DNA of 64,000 nucleotides, taken from contig NW_004190433.2 in the NCBI RefSeq assembly GCF_000224145.3, forward strand, positions 147,633 through 211,632. Direction: 5' to 3'. The stretch is from Ciona intestinalis. Its lineage: Eukaryota > Chordata > Ascidiacea > Phlebobranchia > Cionidae. Positions 43,349 through 64,000 of the stretch are shown piece after piece. Position 1 is the stretch's first letter; each line of letters opens with the position of its first letter. The notes beneath the pieces are model-generated. The model made no database searches and was not told the origin of the DNA. It saw only the letters and a program-made list of their open reading frames with translations. A program made the position numbers and the translations under genes.

Positions 43349-46300
43349 AACATATATATATATATATTTATTTGTTTATATAAAATTTTTCAGCAACACA
43401 AATAAAAACCTTGTTTAACAAAAATAACTGTAAGGTTGCATGCATGGGTGTAAGATTAGGATTTCCTAATGTATCATGTCACTTTAAGTTTTAAAACAGA
43501 AGTGACATATTTTTAGTGAATAAAAGTTTGAAGCATAACACAGCTTTTACCCTGTTGTTAGGTGTTTACAAAAACAAGCATAGCCAAAGTATATTGCATT
43601 GTGCATTTGTCACATTATTCAATTAGGTTCCCCATGTTTGAAGACTACGACATACTGTATTTTAACAATGTCACCTCATATTTTATTCAAAATTTAAAAA
43701 CTGACACATATGACTGCACAAGCAAACAATGGTTTATGCCAATAAACCTTAAAAGTCCATGGCAGCCAAGAATATTGCTGGAAACTACATTTATACAATT
43801 ACAGTATTACTTACCACGTCTCTATGGATTTTAAACGCCATCATTTCTGCCGAGTTCTCCTGTTGCGCTCCTGATAATGCACGTGGGGAAGACACAGGTG
43901 TTTCATCTGATTAAAAATAAAATGTAATTAATACAAACATATTTACATATAGTAGGGTGGGGGAAGATGGGACATATTTTCTTTTTTTTCTCTCTCCATT
44001 TGGTAGTAAACAAAAAACATTCAAAGAAATATGAAACCGTATCCTTACGACTTTCACAGACCGTTGTTAATTCTTTAAAACACGTTCAGGCTATTTGAAA
44101 ATTATGTGTTAAAGGTGTCCCATCGTCCCCCACCCTACTTTATATAAAATGGTATATTCTATGTATTTTAAACCTTTAAGGAAATTAATAAGGTGAATAA
44201 AAAAGTAACTTAATTAAATTTAATATTTAGGCTATAACATAAATAGGCAAACAAAATTTCTATCCTAATTTTAATTGTATTAATTTATCTCAGATAAATT
44301 ATTTGTTTATTTTTTTAAATATAATTTCTTTAAAGATCACAATTATAAAAATTTCACAATTTTACACACTCATGAAAATATTTTCACAATACTAATATTG
44401 AAAATTTTTGATTAATAAAGCCTGAATGGTACTGTGGGGTAAGATAAGATATTGTGATTACCTAAATCCCATGCTTCCTGATCGTGTTTTTAACAGTTAA
44501 CAACACTCTTTTAGAGTTACGGGGCTACATTTATACAATTCTAAAAATATTCCTTTTTACCACAAAATGGAATGTGAAAAGAGATCAAAACATGACCCAT
44601 CTCACCCCACCCTACTATTTAGAAATATTACTTTGTGCTTCAATTGCATTGGTCCATGCTGCTACTCTTTCTTTTACGTTCATATCCAGAACAGGTGTTG
44701 TGGGGGCACGTCTTATAGAGGCTTGTATTGTATCTTTGTGTCTATGTAAGGTTTCCGGTCGACTTTTTTGTCCTTTCTTATTCTTGATGTCTTTGTAAGC
44801 ACTTTCCACATCCGCACAAATAATATTTGCCTGAATGTAAATTGAAACAAATTCAGTGCTATGTAAACATTTTGAAAGACGCCATAGTAAGGCGTAACGT
44901 TAGGCGTGTCTGAAGTGACATACAACTGTAGCTTTTGAAATAGTGGTAACAATGTGACATCATATAGTTTTTGCACCGCAGTTTTAAACTTGTCACCCTG
45001 CTGTTAGGTGTCTTGTGTCCATACTAAAGCAGAGCAAAAATGTATTGCATTAGTTACTTTAGGCAGTACGTTGGTTAGGTTCCCCTAATTTAAAGAATAT
45101 GAGTGTAAATGTATTGTGGCCATGTCAGTAGGGATGCACATTACAGAATTTCGAATCCGTGAGATTCGAATCCTTTTGTATTCGAATCTAATTACGGGAT
45201 TCGGTATTCTGTTTAATGACGTCATTACACGTCTTCTTATAAACTATATTATCATTTTTTGAAACTTATAAATTTAAAAAAAATTATTTTCGTATTTGTG
45301 GGACTTTCGAGAGTAAACGTTTCGTAACGTCTTTTCATAGCCTGCTATATACGTTTCATGACGCAAAAACTACCCAATAGTACAATTTTTGATCATTTTA
45401 CAGCTCATGATCCAACAAGGCTGCTATGAAAGAGTCTTTAAACTGACTTATGTGGGTAAAAATATTTTTTCCTATAAATATAAAAAGATTCGAAATTCTA
45501 GATTCGGAATTCTAGATTCGAAATAAAGTATTCTAGGATATCCTAGAATACCTAATCATTCTGTTATGTGCATCCCTACATGTCAGCACAGATTTTGCTG
45601 AATTGCTACAAAAAAAATTGACATCTGGATTTATAATAATGTCAACAAAAAATAAACAAATAAAGGTTAGAGGAAAACTTCACATTAACGACTTTTCTAT
45701 TTAATATTTTTCTTAAATCTTAATATATAGCAATAGAAGCTTAATTACTGGAAAGTTAAATGCTAAATCTGATATTTTTCGAGATATTTATTTTGGAGAC
45801 ATAGTAAATCAAAAAAATTAATTAAGGTATAAAAATGGAACAGGCTATATTATAACAAACACAAAGTAGTTTAACAAATAGTTTCTTTTAAAAAGAAACA
45901 AGCCTCCACAAAGTTTTTTTCTGTGATTTTATATGCATTTTTAATATTTTATGTGAACTGGTTTGTTTAATATAAGATTATATAAATCTTTATTCATTAA
46001 TTATGTAACAGGTTAATATGAACACAAGGTATATCAAAATCATGTAACTACTGAATTCAATGCATAGGCTGCCTGCCTGCCCCCATGACCATTGCCATTC
46101 ACTTTACATAGGACAATTGATTTGCATGTAAACACAAATTTTAAACACAGTATCTTGTCCATGTTTTAATTAAACAAGGTATTTGGTAATGGGAGCTGAA
46201 GTAATCAATAAAGGATTGGTGTTATATGCTACATACCAAGAGCTTATGTGGGACCTGCTTATATAAACAAACACAATATATAGGACCACAAGTGAAATAT

Positions 46301-49241
46301 TCTTGGAATAAGAAGAAATGATCTAATTTATCAACTAAATGAAATAATACGATAAATTCATTTTGGGCACATAATTTTTAATGTCTCCTACTGACAAAAA
46401 CAGCTTACTCATATATGTTTCATACTGCATTCTAACAAACATTTTTTGGTTGAAACAAAATTCTTTTTGTTTTTTAATAAAATTAAGAATATTACCATTT
46501 AAATTGAAGCAACAGTATAACTTAATGCAATGCATTTTAAATTTTTACATTTTTAAAATGAACTAAAATAACAGGTATGCTCCACTTAACAGTGAAGTGA
46601 AGTCTTAACTTGATTAGTCATATAAGTAAACATCCCATTCTCTATTAGTGAAACATGAATAAACATCATTATCATAAGGGTAAACAAAGATAATGGTTTA
46701 TTTGTTTGTTTATAATATGACATAATGCAGTGCAGTGATTTAAATTTATTTTATATGCAAAAAGAATGGGCCATAATTGTATACATACACTATAGAAGTA
46801 TTACCAATTAAACAAGTTCTAAGAAAAAAATCTTAGGATTAAGACCAACAAAATATGTAACAATCAAAAAATCTACGTAAATGTACAGTCTATAACAGTG
46901 GTTCTCAACTGATGATCCAACATATTACAACTTTATATCTTAATTGCAAAATCAAAGAAACCTCAATAAAACCACGTAAAACATGTATGTCACATGATAT
47001 CAGAAAGACAGCAGCGAATTTCTCGTTAAACTAAAGTTTTCATTCTTTGCTTTTGAGTTAAATATTTTTTTGTAATTACATTTTGGATGGATTTTATTTT
47101 TTTAAGGTTCACTAGTCCACAAAATTTGTTTCAAAATTTTACTGGTCCTTAAGCTAAAATAGGTTGAGAACAACTGGTCTATAAGATATATATATATATA
47201 ATTCGCTCAAAATGGCATCATCGGTCTATAATTCAAATACCGTAGCTTAATTACCAAAAACAAAATAAATGTATATATTACTCATAAAATCTTACTGGGA
47301 CTTGAGAGCATTGGAATAGATGTATGTCTCCATTCTTCTGGTCTGGGTCTTTAACAACTAGTGCAAATATACTTGCATAGCTACATGCATCCAATACATG
47401 TTCTAAATGTTGCACTGATGATAAAGGAAAGTGTTCCAGTTCTTCCTGTAACAAAAAAAAAAACAGAACATAAAAAAAAAATTCGAATTTTTTTTTTCGT
47501 TTTATTTGCATTGGTTAAAACCTGTTGTATAATCTAATGACATAAATGTTACAATTTCTTGAAACCCAACCCTTGATTCCATGTGTAATGTGCAATTACG
47601 GGTATTTATGGATTTCATATATTGGCCAATTAAATGTTGCTATTATTTTATCTCTAGAATTTGAATTTATGTACGGTCTTAAAATCAAAATCTGCACACA
47701 TCTAGCCAGAATATGACAACACAAATGATTACTACAAATCCCTTTTGAACCGTAAAATTATAAAAGACTATTTAGTATTTACAGTTTAAAATAATCTCTA
47801 TGTGGTTAAAGCAAAAGACGCCTTTAATTGATAATATCATTATTACTAATGTATATAAATTATGACCTATTTAAGTTTAAAATGATATGTTATGTTTACA
47901 GTCCCGTGTACTTACTTGACTTTCGATATCAATTAACTTGATTGCTTTGTCGTTCACTTTTAACATGACTTGCTGGGTCCAAATCTTTCCCTTTGCATCA
48001 AGAAGCTTCAATTTTCGAATGCTGTCTTGAATAGTTAGCAAACCACCCTTTCTTTCAATTGTGAACGTTGTGATATGCTGTAACAAACAAAATATTATAT
48101 TAAGATTTAGTAATTCATGCTAAAAACTATAAAAATCAATATTTATGACAAGACTTTTACTTGATATCAATGAACAAAGATATTAAACAGGTTATAGATT
48201 TTTTGTAAGTTTGAGATTAAGTTTTACAATGTCATGATCGTCTTTTTTATTCTATATATATATATATATATATATAGGTTTAGACCTATAGCAAGCCACA
48301 CCAAGGACCTGGGATCTAGGCAAAAGTTAGCCTACAGTACCACTTCAGAATGGGTTGTACCGCATGGACCTTGCAACCATGGAAATTCAGTTAAAAATAT
48401 CTTCAACCGATAATTTTAAATAAAATTTAGGGTGTTAGTGAAGAATCCCCTTCCATGCCAACCCATAACCTATAAATGCTTTTTATGTTTCTCATATTTT
48501 GCTACAATCGCTTATACGGATTGATACTTGCACTACAGTCAACATAAATAAAACATTGCAAAATTGGTATTTGCTGACAGGGAATTTTCAAGCGGTCTGC
48601 CCCAACATTTAACCTTTTGACCTTGTGAAAAATAATGCATCAAACAACTATGTTTCATTGTGCCAAACATCTGGTTTTCATGGTTCAGGTAAAGAAATGT
48701 TTCAAAATAGAGTTAGACCTTCTACCCCCTTGTATATCACTAAATATGTCGCTGCTTGCTGGTACCTAACAACTATATATTATATATATATAATAGGGTG
48801 GGGGAAGATGGGACACCTTTGACACATAATAACTAAATATCCTGATCGTGTTTTAAACAATTAACAACGGTCTATGGGAGCCGTGAGGATAAAGTTTTAT
48901 AAAAAATCTTTAAATGTTTGTTAACTACCAAATTGGAGGAGAAAACAGATTAAAAAGGTGTCCCATCTTCCCCCACCCAACTATATATATTTATAATTGA
49001 GATAATTTACAAAAATAACATTGATTGAACAATAGAAAGCTGTTTACCAACAAAAACTTATATACAATAAACTTACTTCCACCAAATATTCAGTTACTTC
49101 TCCATTAGCAGCCGCTGTCTTGGCAAAACTTTTACGTTGTTCGTAAATTGCTTTAGCAGAAGGCTTTGCACCCCCAGCACTCACACTTTGTTCCAAGTAA
49201 GGTTCGGGTTCAGGACCAGAAGCTGGCAGAGGTGGCTTCAT
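36319..49241 (-). CDS. EPS8: EPS8 signalling adaptor / actin regulator; 13 exons found, at least one internal exon missing
   Basis: Exons, 5' to 3': 49241-49077, 48077-47916, 47445-47296, 44830-44632, 43906-43815, 43264-43025, 41508-41285, 40599-40419, 39972-39848, 39323-39154, 38837-38719, then (gap) 37027-36873 and 36447-36319. The start is fixed by an in-frame TAG two codons upstream. N-terminal IYEQRKSFA and a PTB domain (HITTFTIER, IRKLKLLDAKGKIWTQQ, about residues 48-165); the central region HALDDIEMFVAMLQKSAEA; PPYVPKFKSGWEPP; an SH3 domain (about 530-580) followed by seven prolines at 597-603; and the C-terminal actin-binding/SAM-like domain (VKTWLLSHGFSSL, LNGAQIFSLTKDELK, EGSRVHSQLLVQKS). 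In vertebrates EPS8 links Abi1/Sos1 to Rac and caps and bundles actin. Exon 38837-38719 ends in phase 0 while 37027-36873 needs phase 1, so an exon of length 3n+1 is absent. Confidence 0.93.
37115..37172 (-). repeat. Inverted short copy of the TCTCTTCGATTACGG repeat with (ATT)n
   Basis: ATCGCTACCGTAATCGAAGA followed by GACAAATAAAG and an ATT run, the exact counterpart of the 32501-32590 arrangement on the other strand. Confidence 0.75.
37548..37668 (-). mobile_element. SINE 3' part
   Basis: Minus-oriented, with GACAGTCCTTATACCACGGG and GAGTTACCATGTATGTTACT, in an EPS8 intron next to the assembly gap. Confidence 0.75.
37753..37802. other. Assembly gap (50 N)
   Basis: Run of N within the EPS8 intron between 38719 and 37027. 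The right edge resumes inside an inverted-repeat transposon copy, so assembly probably failed on the repeat. The gap size is likely a placeholder. A single N also occurs at 696. Confidence 0.95.
37803..37840. mobile_element. Fragment of a short inverted-repeat element at the assembly gap
   Basis: Only the right end is visible (TTGTCCCATCTTCCCCCACC through CTACTATA); the rest falls in the N run. Confidence 0.8.
38452..38590. mobile_element. 140-bp terminal-inverted-repeat element of a separate family
   Basis: GTACACAGTATCC near the left end is matched exactly by the complement of GGATACTGTGTAC near the right end, with CTGGTAG and CTACC outside. The interior is GC-richer than the surroundings (CGTCCG, GCCGCATGCGG). 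No target duplication could be fixed. Confidence 0.7.
39343..39452. mobile_element. Non-autonomous hAT-type element, 110 bp
   Basis: Termini CAGTAGCGCA and TGCGCCACTG (imperfect inverted repeats with CAG/CTG ends), inner inverted G/C runs, and an exact 8-bp target duplication AGCGTGGT at 39335-39342 and 39453-39460. The near end is 12-20 bases from an EPS8 acceptor. Confidence 0.9.
41063..41247 (-). mobile_element. Short inverted-repeat element, subfamily A
   Basis: Reverse copy ending about 37 bases from the donor of EPS8 exon 41508-41285. Confidence 0.9.
41753..41850. repeat. Minisatellite, about 2.5 units of 35-39 bp
   Basis: Repeated TAGGAATTTAGTCAATYTGA plus CTACTTTTAAA with spacing changes, in an EPS8 intron. 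Confidence 0.8.
42803..42985 (-). mobile_element. Short inverted-repeat element, subfamily A
   Basis: Reverse copy about 40 bases from the donor of EPS8 exon 43264-43025; right terminus B-like (CATCTTACCCCAAAA). Confidence 0.85.
43283..43375. repeat. AT/ATATAAAT simple repeat
   Basis: Imperfect TATA tract with TATAAATATA and GAACATATA units in an EPS8 intron. Confidence 0.9.
43435..43690. repeat. Diverged intronic repeat, copy 1
   Basis: Shares CCCTGYTGTTAGGTGT, AAAAGTATATTGCATT-like and TAGGTTCCCC landmarks in order with 44880-45125; partly overlaps an irrelevant open frame. Confidence 0.6.
43952..44138 (-). mobile_element. Short inverted-repeat element, subfamily A
   Basis: Reverse copy about 45 bases upstream of the acceptor of EPS8 exon 43906-43815. 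Confidence 0.9.
44429..44615 (+). mobile_element. Short inverted-repeat element, subfamily B
   Basis: Forward copy whose right terminus (CATCTCACCCCACCCTAC) ends 17 bases from the donor of EPS8 exon 44830-44632. Confidence 0.85.
44880..45125. repeat. Diverged intronic repeat, copy 2
   Basis: Direct-oriented partner of 43435-43690, interrupted immediately downstream by the hAT element at 45129. Confidence 0.6.
45129..45578. mobile_element. Non-autonomous hAT-type element, 450 bp
   Basis: Terminal inverted repeats TAGGGATGCACATTACAGAA and (complement of the right end) TAGGGATGCACATAACAGAA. An exact 8-bp target duplication CATGTCAG lies at 45121-45128 and 45579-45586. Subterminal ATTCGAAT/GAATTC palindromes; no transposase frame. 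Lies in an EPS8 intron. Confidence 0.93.
48253..48277. repeat. (TA)n microsatellite
   Basis: Perfect TA tract in the first EPS8 intron. Confidence 0.95.
48793..48981 (+). mobile_element. Short inverted-repeat element, subfamily A
   Basis: Forward copy flanked by TATATA tracts in the first EPS8 intron. Confidence 0.92.
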
Positions 49242-51939
49242 CTTCTAGTGTTCACACAAACACCTAAACAACTGATCACAGCACTATCTGAAATTACATG
49301 CATTTGCATATAGCCAGTTTGGTTAAAACAGTCGTCAAAATGTATGTTAAATTATAAATTTAAGGCTTTAACTCAACGTACAAAGTATGGCTATGAGAAA
49401 TAGTATGTCGTATGCTTAATGGTATCTTTCATGGATCAGTGTTATAAGATGCTATTGCTTTAAATATGTTATGGCATTTGCAAGTATACACGTACCACAA
49501 ACTACGTTATATGGTGTACGCAACATAAGAGGAGTATTTTCCACTACCTGTATACAATAATGTATTAAAACAGTACTGTTAATAATGCAAAAGGGCGGAA
49601 CCCGTAACCTGTTTTGTTCTGTAACTTCTCGTAAATTATTTGAAGGGTAGAAAAACAAAATTCTAATGTCGATTTCGACAATGAACACTTGAACGTCGAC
49701 TGCCGAATCGACTGGCGATTGTCGCTGCAAAAGCAAGGGCAACAGATACGCGATGCGAAAATGAAAAGAGTGTGTGTTTTCCACAAATTAAAATTTTTAA
49801 TAATAAAATATTTTTTAAAGTATTGGCCTGAAGGGTCTAATACATTCACAGCAGTTGTTTTTATTCAGACGGATTTTTGTTTTGACTTTTTTTGTATACC
49901 TATGATTAATCCTTTCACCAACAATGATTTTTTCACAACACCACAATATAAATACAAGCGTTTAAGATCTTTTAAATCTAATCAAACCTAAACTCCCCAA
50001 CAGAATCAAAATAGTGGTGTTTTAGATGCGAATGACGTTATTTGTGGGTAATCCCCTTAGACGAAGCTTTTGTCTTAATTTCTTCGGCGGCTTTCTATTT
50101 CCTTTCATGCACGTGTCTGGCAAACGGCTAACACAACTGGAGTGTGAGGTACAAGAGTGAGTGCGGAAGAATCGCCAATCTATCGTCGAAATGTTTAAGT
50201 GCTGACCTGCAGCAGACAAAATGTAATGTTTTCAGTTATAAAGCGTTAAATTTTCGATAAATCCTTTGATCTTAGCAACATAAACAAATTGAACAATAAA
50301 CATTGTGACTGATAATAGAAGTTTAAATTTCAACTGAAAGGCAGTAACTGCATGTGCATAACAAACAAAACCTTTAAGGTTAGTTCAAATTTAACGTCTG
50401 TATAATTACGTTAGTAATGTTGTGAAAGTGTTCAGCAGGTTTCAGTGGTCGTAAAATAATGGATAGTTCATTATTTGGATGTAGAAATATAAGGTAACAG
50501 AAAAACTGAGTTTCATAAGTGAGTGTTTAATTTTGGCATAGACTTCTGTTTGAACAGGTTGTTTGGATTATGAGATTATCAGCTTAAAGTTAAACCGCTG
50601 GTGCCATATTTGTAAAATCCTTTGCCATTTTAAATTACTCGCATGGAGTCGTTTTTTTGTAATTTTGTACATGTTTTGTGACTCAGTGTTGCATGAAATT
50701 TTTCTTTCATGCTAACAATGGCTACCCTTTCCTAGACAAACAGATCGCGGGTTCCAGCGGCGGTTCGCTAACGCACAATTTTTGCGTGAAATAATAACAA
50801 TAACTTTATTGTAAAACCACCATTGAAATGAACGAACCTAAAATCCAGATACTTTCTTAAAAGGGTTTGGCAGAGCTACGTGAAAGTGTGGGTAACCGCA
50901 AAATAAATAAAATTTAAACCAACATCGAACTGCGGTTGGCGCAGTCTTTTCGCGACGTTGAACAGCAAATAGAAAGAATGTAGCGTTTAGGAATACTGTG
51001 AGAGCGAATCGTTGATTTACTCAGACGTGGCATCTTAATTGCAAGACGTGGGAAGAACAATTTACTTCAGTGGCTTCATCCAAAACCGAGATTCGATTGC
51101 ACGACAAGGCAAAGTAAACCATTTGGGCGTAGCAAGAAAGTCAAGAGACTTACAATAGGCGTTTGTTATCCGACGATCGTACGTCGAAATGGCAGCGCTG
51201 CACTCTACTGCTTTTCTATGTTTCTTTATACATAACTAGATTTGGCTGAGAGTTTGATAATAGTTGGAAGCGTAGTAAGTCTTCTTGCGTCTAATTTTCG
51301 TAATTACAATGAAAGGCTGTAGTTAATTATACGTTACATGATCGTCTGTAATGACAGTTGACTTGAATTTCTGCCCGCGGATATCGTTTGATCGCTTGCC
51401 AGACATCATGAAGTATTGCTTGTACTGTCGTTCTTTTTGTTCAGATGACAGATAAACCTCGTGATTTGTTTGTTAAAGTCGAGCTTATGTTGGTTTGATA
51501 CACAGAGTCGAATATCATAGTTACAGACTTGTTTTCTCGAAACCGCAGCCCTGTTGGAAAGGTTATCGCATCTCATTATCTATGTTGACGAGCAAAAAAA
51601 CTCTCGCGGGTTTACTTCGGTTTTTCTGGATTACTGTTTCACCACGAAAAAGCTGTTTTTGTCGAACAGGCAGCCATATAAGGTGGCCATCTTCTTACAC
51701 TTTCCGTCACAGCTCACTTGCTTCGTAGCCATGTCAAGGCACTCGTGCTTCGACCAATGTTTTGGCAAGTTATTCAGAGAGAGTAGACAGGATATATGCA
51801 CTTTTCTAGTAGGAAAGCAACCGATATAGTTAGGTACAAGGACAGTAGTATCATTGTAGATACAAAACGGTATTAATTTTGTATATATGTAAAATTTAGG
51901 TGACCTGTTGTCTTAGTGTCACCTGTAGTTTCTGAAAAT
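49242..51939. other. Divergent EPS8/KANK regulatory region
   Basis: About 2.7 kb between the EPS8 start (minus) and KANK start (plus). No protein-like frame was recognised; frames near 49565-49991 and 51495-51829 look random. No copy of the abundant inverted-repeat element was seen in it, in contrast to the neighbouring introns. It probably holds both promoters and non-coding first exons, which I cannot delimit. Confidence 0.6.
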
Positions 51940-63875
<11,936 letters not shown>

Positions 63876-64000
63876 AACTATGATGACGAATATTGTTGGT
63901 TGTGGATACAATCGCCGCTTCCAATCTCTTATCTGCTTTTTATGCTTTTATTCTTTCCTTTATTTTTAACCGTATTGTTCTTTTACATATTTTACTCTTG

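Noticed and set aside
51495..51829. Two overlapping open frames in the EPS8/KANK spacer
   Set aside because: Composition is random-like, no splice or domain support; treated as non-coding.

Overview
The window reads as nuclear DNA of a solitary ascidian of the genus Ciona (C. intestinalis / C. robusta type). The reasons are: AT-rich DNA; multi-exon genes with short GT-AG introns; very dense short inverted-repeat transposons and tRNA-like SINEs; and a thyroid-peroxidase-type gene with the domain order expected of the chordate endostyle/thyroid enzyme. Species assignment is inference. All exon models below were built by hand from splice signals and phase continuity, without alignment software.

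Layout. (1) Positions 1-17376, plus strand: the 3' part of a DLEC1/CFAP81-like axonemal gene, 12 exons, 604 residues visible. Its 10.25-kb intron (4454-14703) contains three same-strand genes for single-pass leucine-rich-repeat (LRR) receptors (5265-7378, 8283-10598, 11996-14017). (2) Positions 18100-29953, minus strand: a complete 19-exon thyroid-peroxidase-like gene (909 aa; haem peroxidase, sushi, EGF, transmembrane, short tail), tail-to-tail with DLEC1. (3) Positions 31081-35415, minus: a complete 9-exon EEF2KMT/FAM86 methyltransferase (327 aa). (4) Positions 36319-49241, minus: EPS8 (PTB, SH3, C-terminal effector domain), 13 exons found and at least one exon missing, probably at or near an assembly gap at 37753-37802. 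(5) Positions 51940-63875, plus: a complete 20-exon KANK gene (1238 aa; KN motif, coiled coil, ankyrin repeats), divergent from EPS8.

Mobile DNA dominates the non-coding sequence: about 39 copies of one ~190-bp short inverted-repeat element in two subfamilies; about 20 pieces of a tRNA-like SINE; two non-autonomous hAT elements with exact 8-bp target duplications; a 140-bp inverted-repeat element; and (TAA)n-linked retroelement ends. Several sit within 20 bases of splice sites, and one makes up most of an LRR-gene intron.

Two biological themes stand out. EPS8 and KANK both act on the actin cortex and adhesion sites; they are divergently transcribed from a 2.7-kb spacer. The nested LRR receptors are the least familiar genes here: two of them share a conserved cytoplasmic tail with several YxxP tyrosine motifs, which suggests an adaptor-coupled receptor family.
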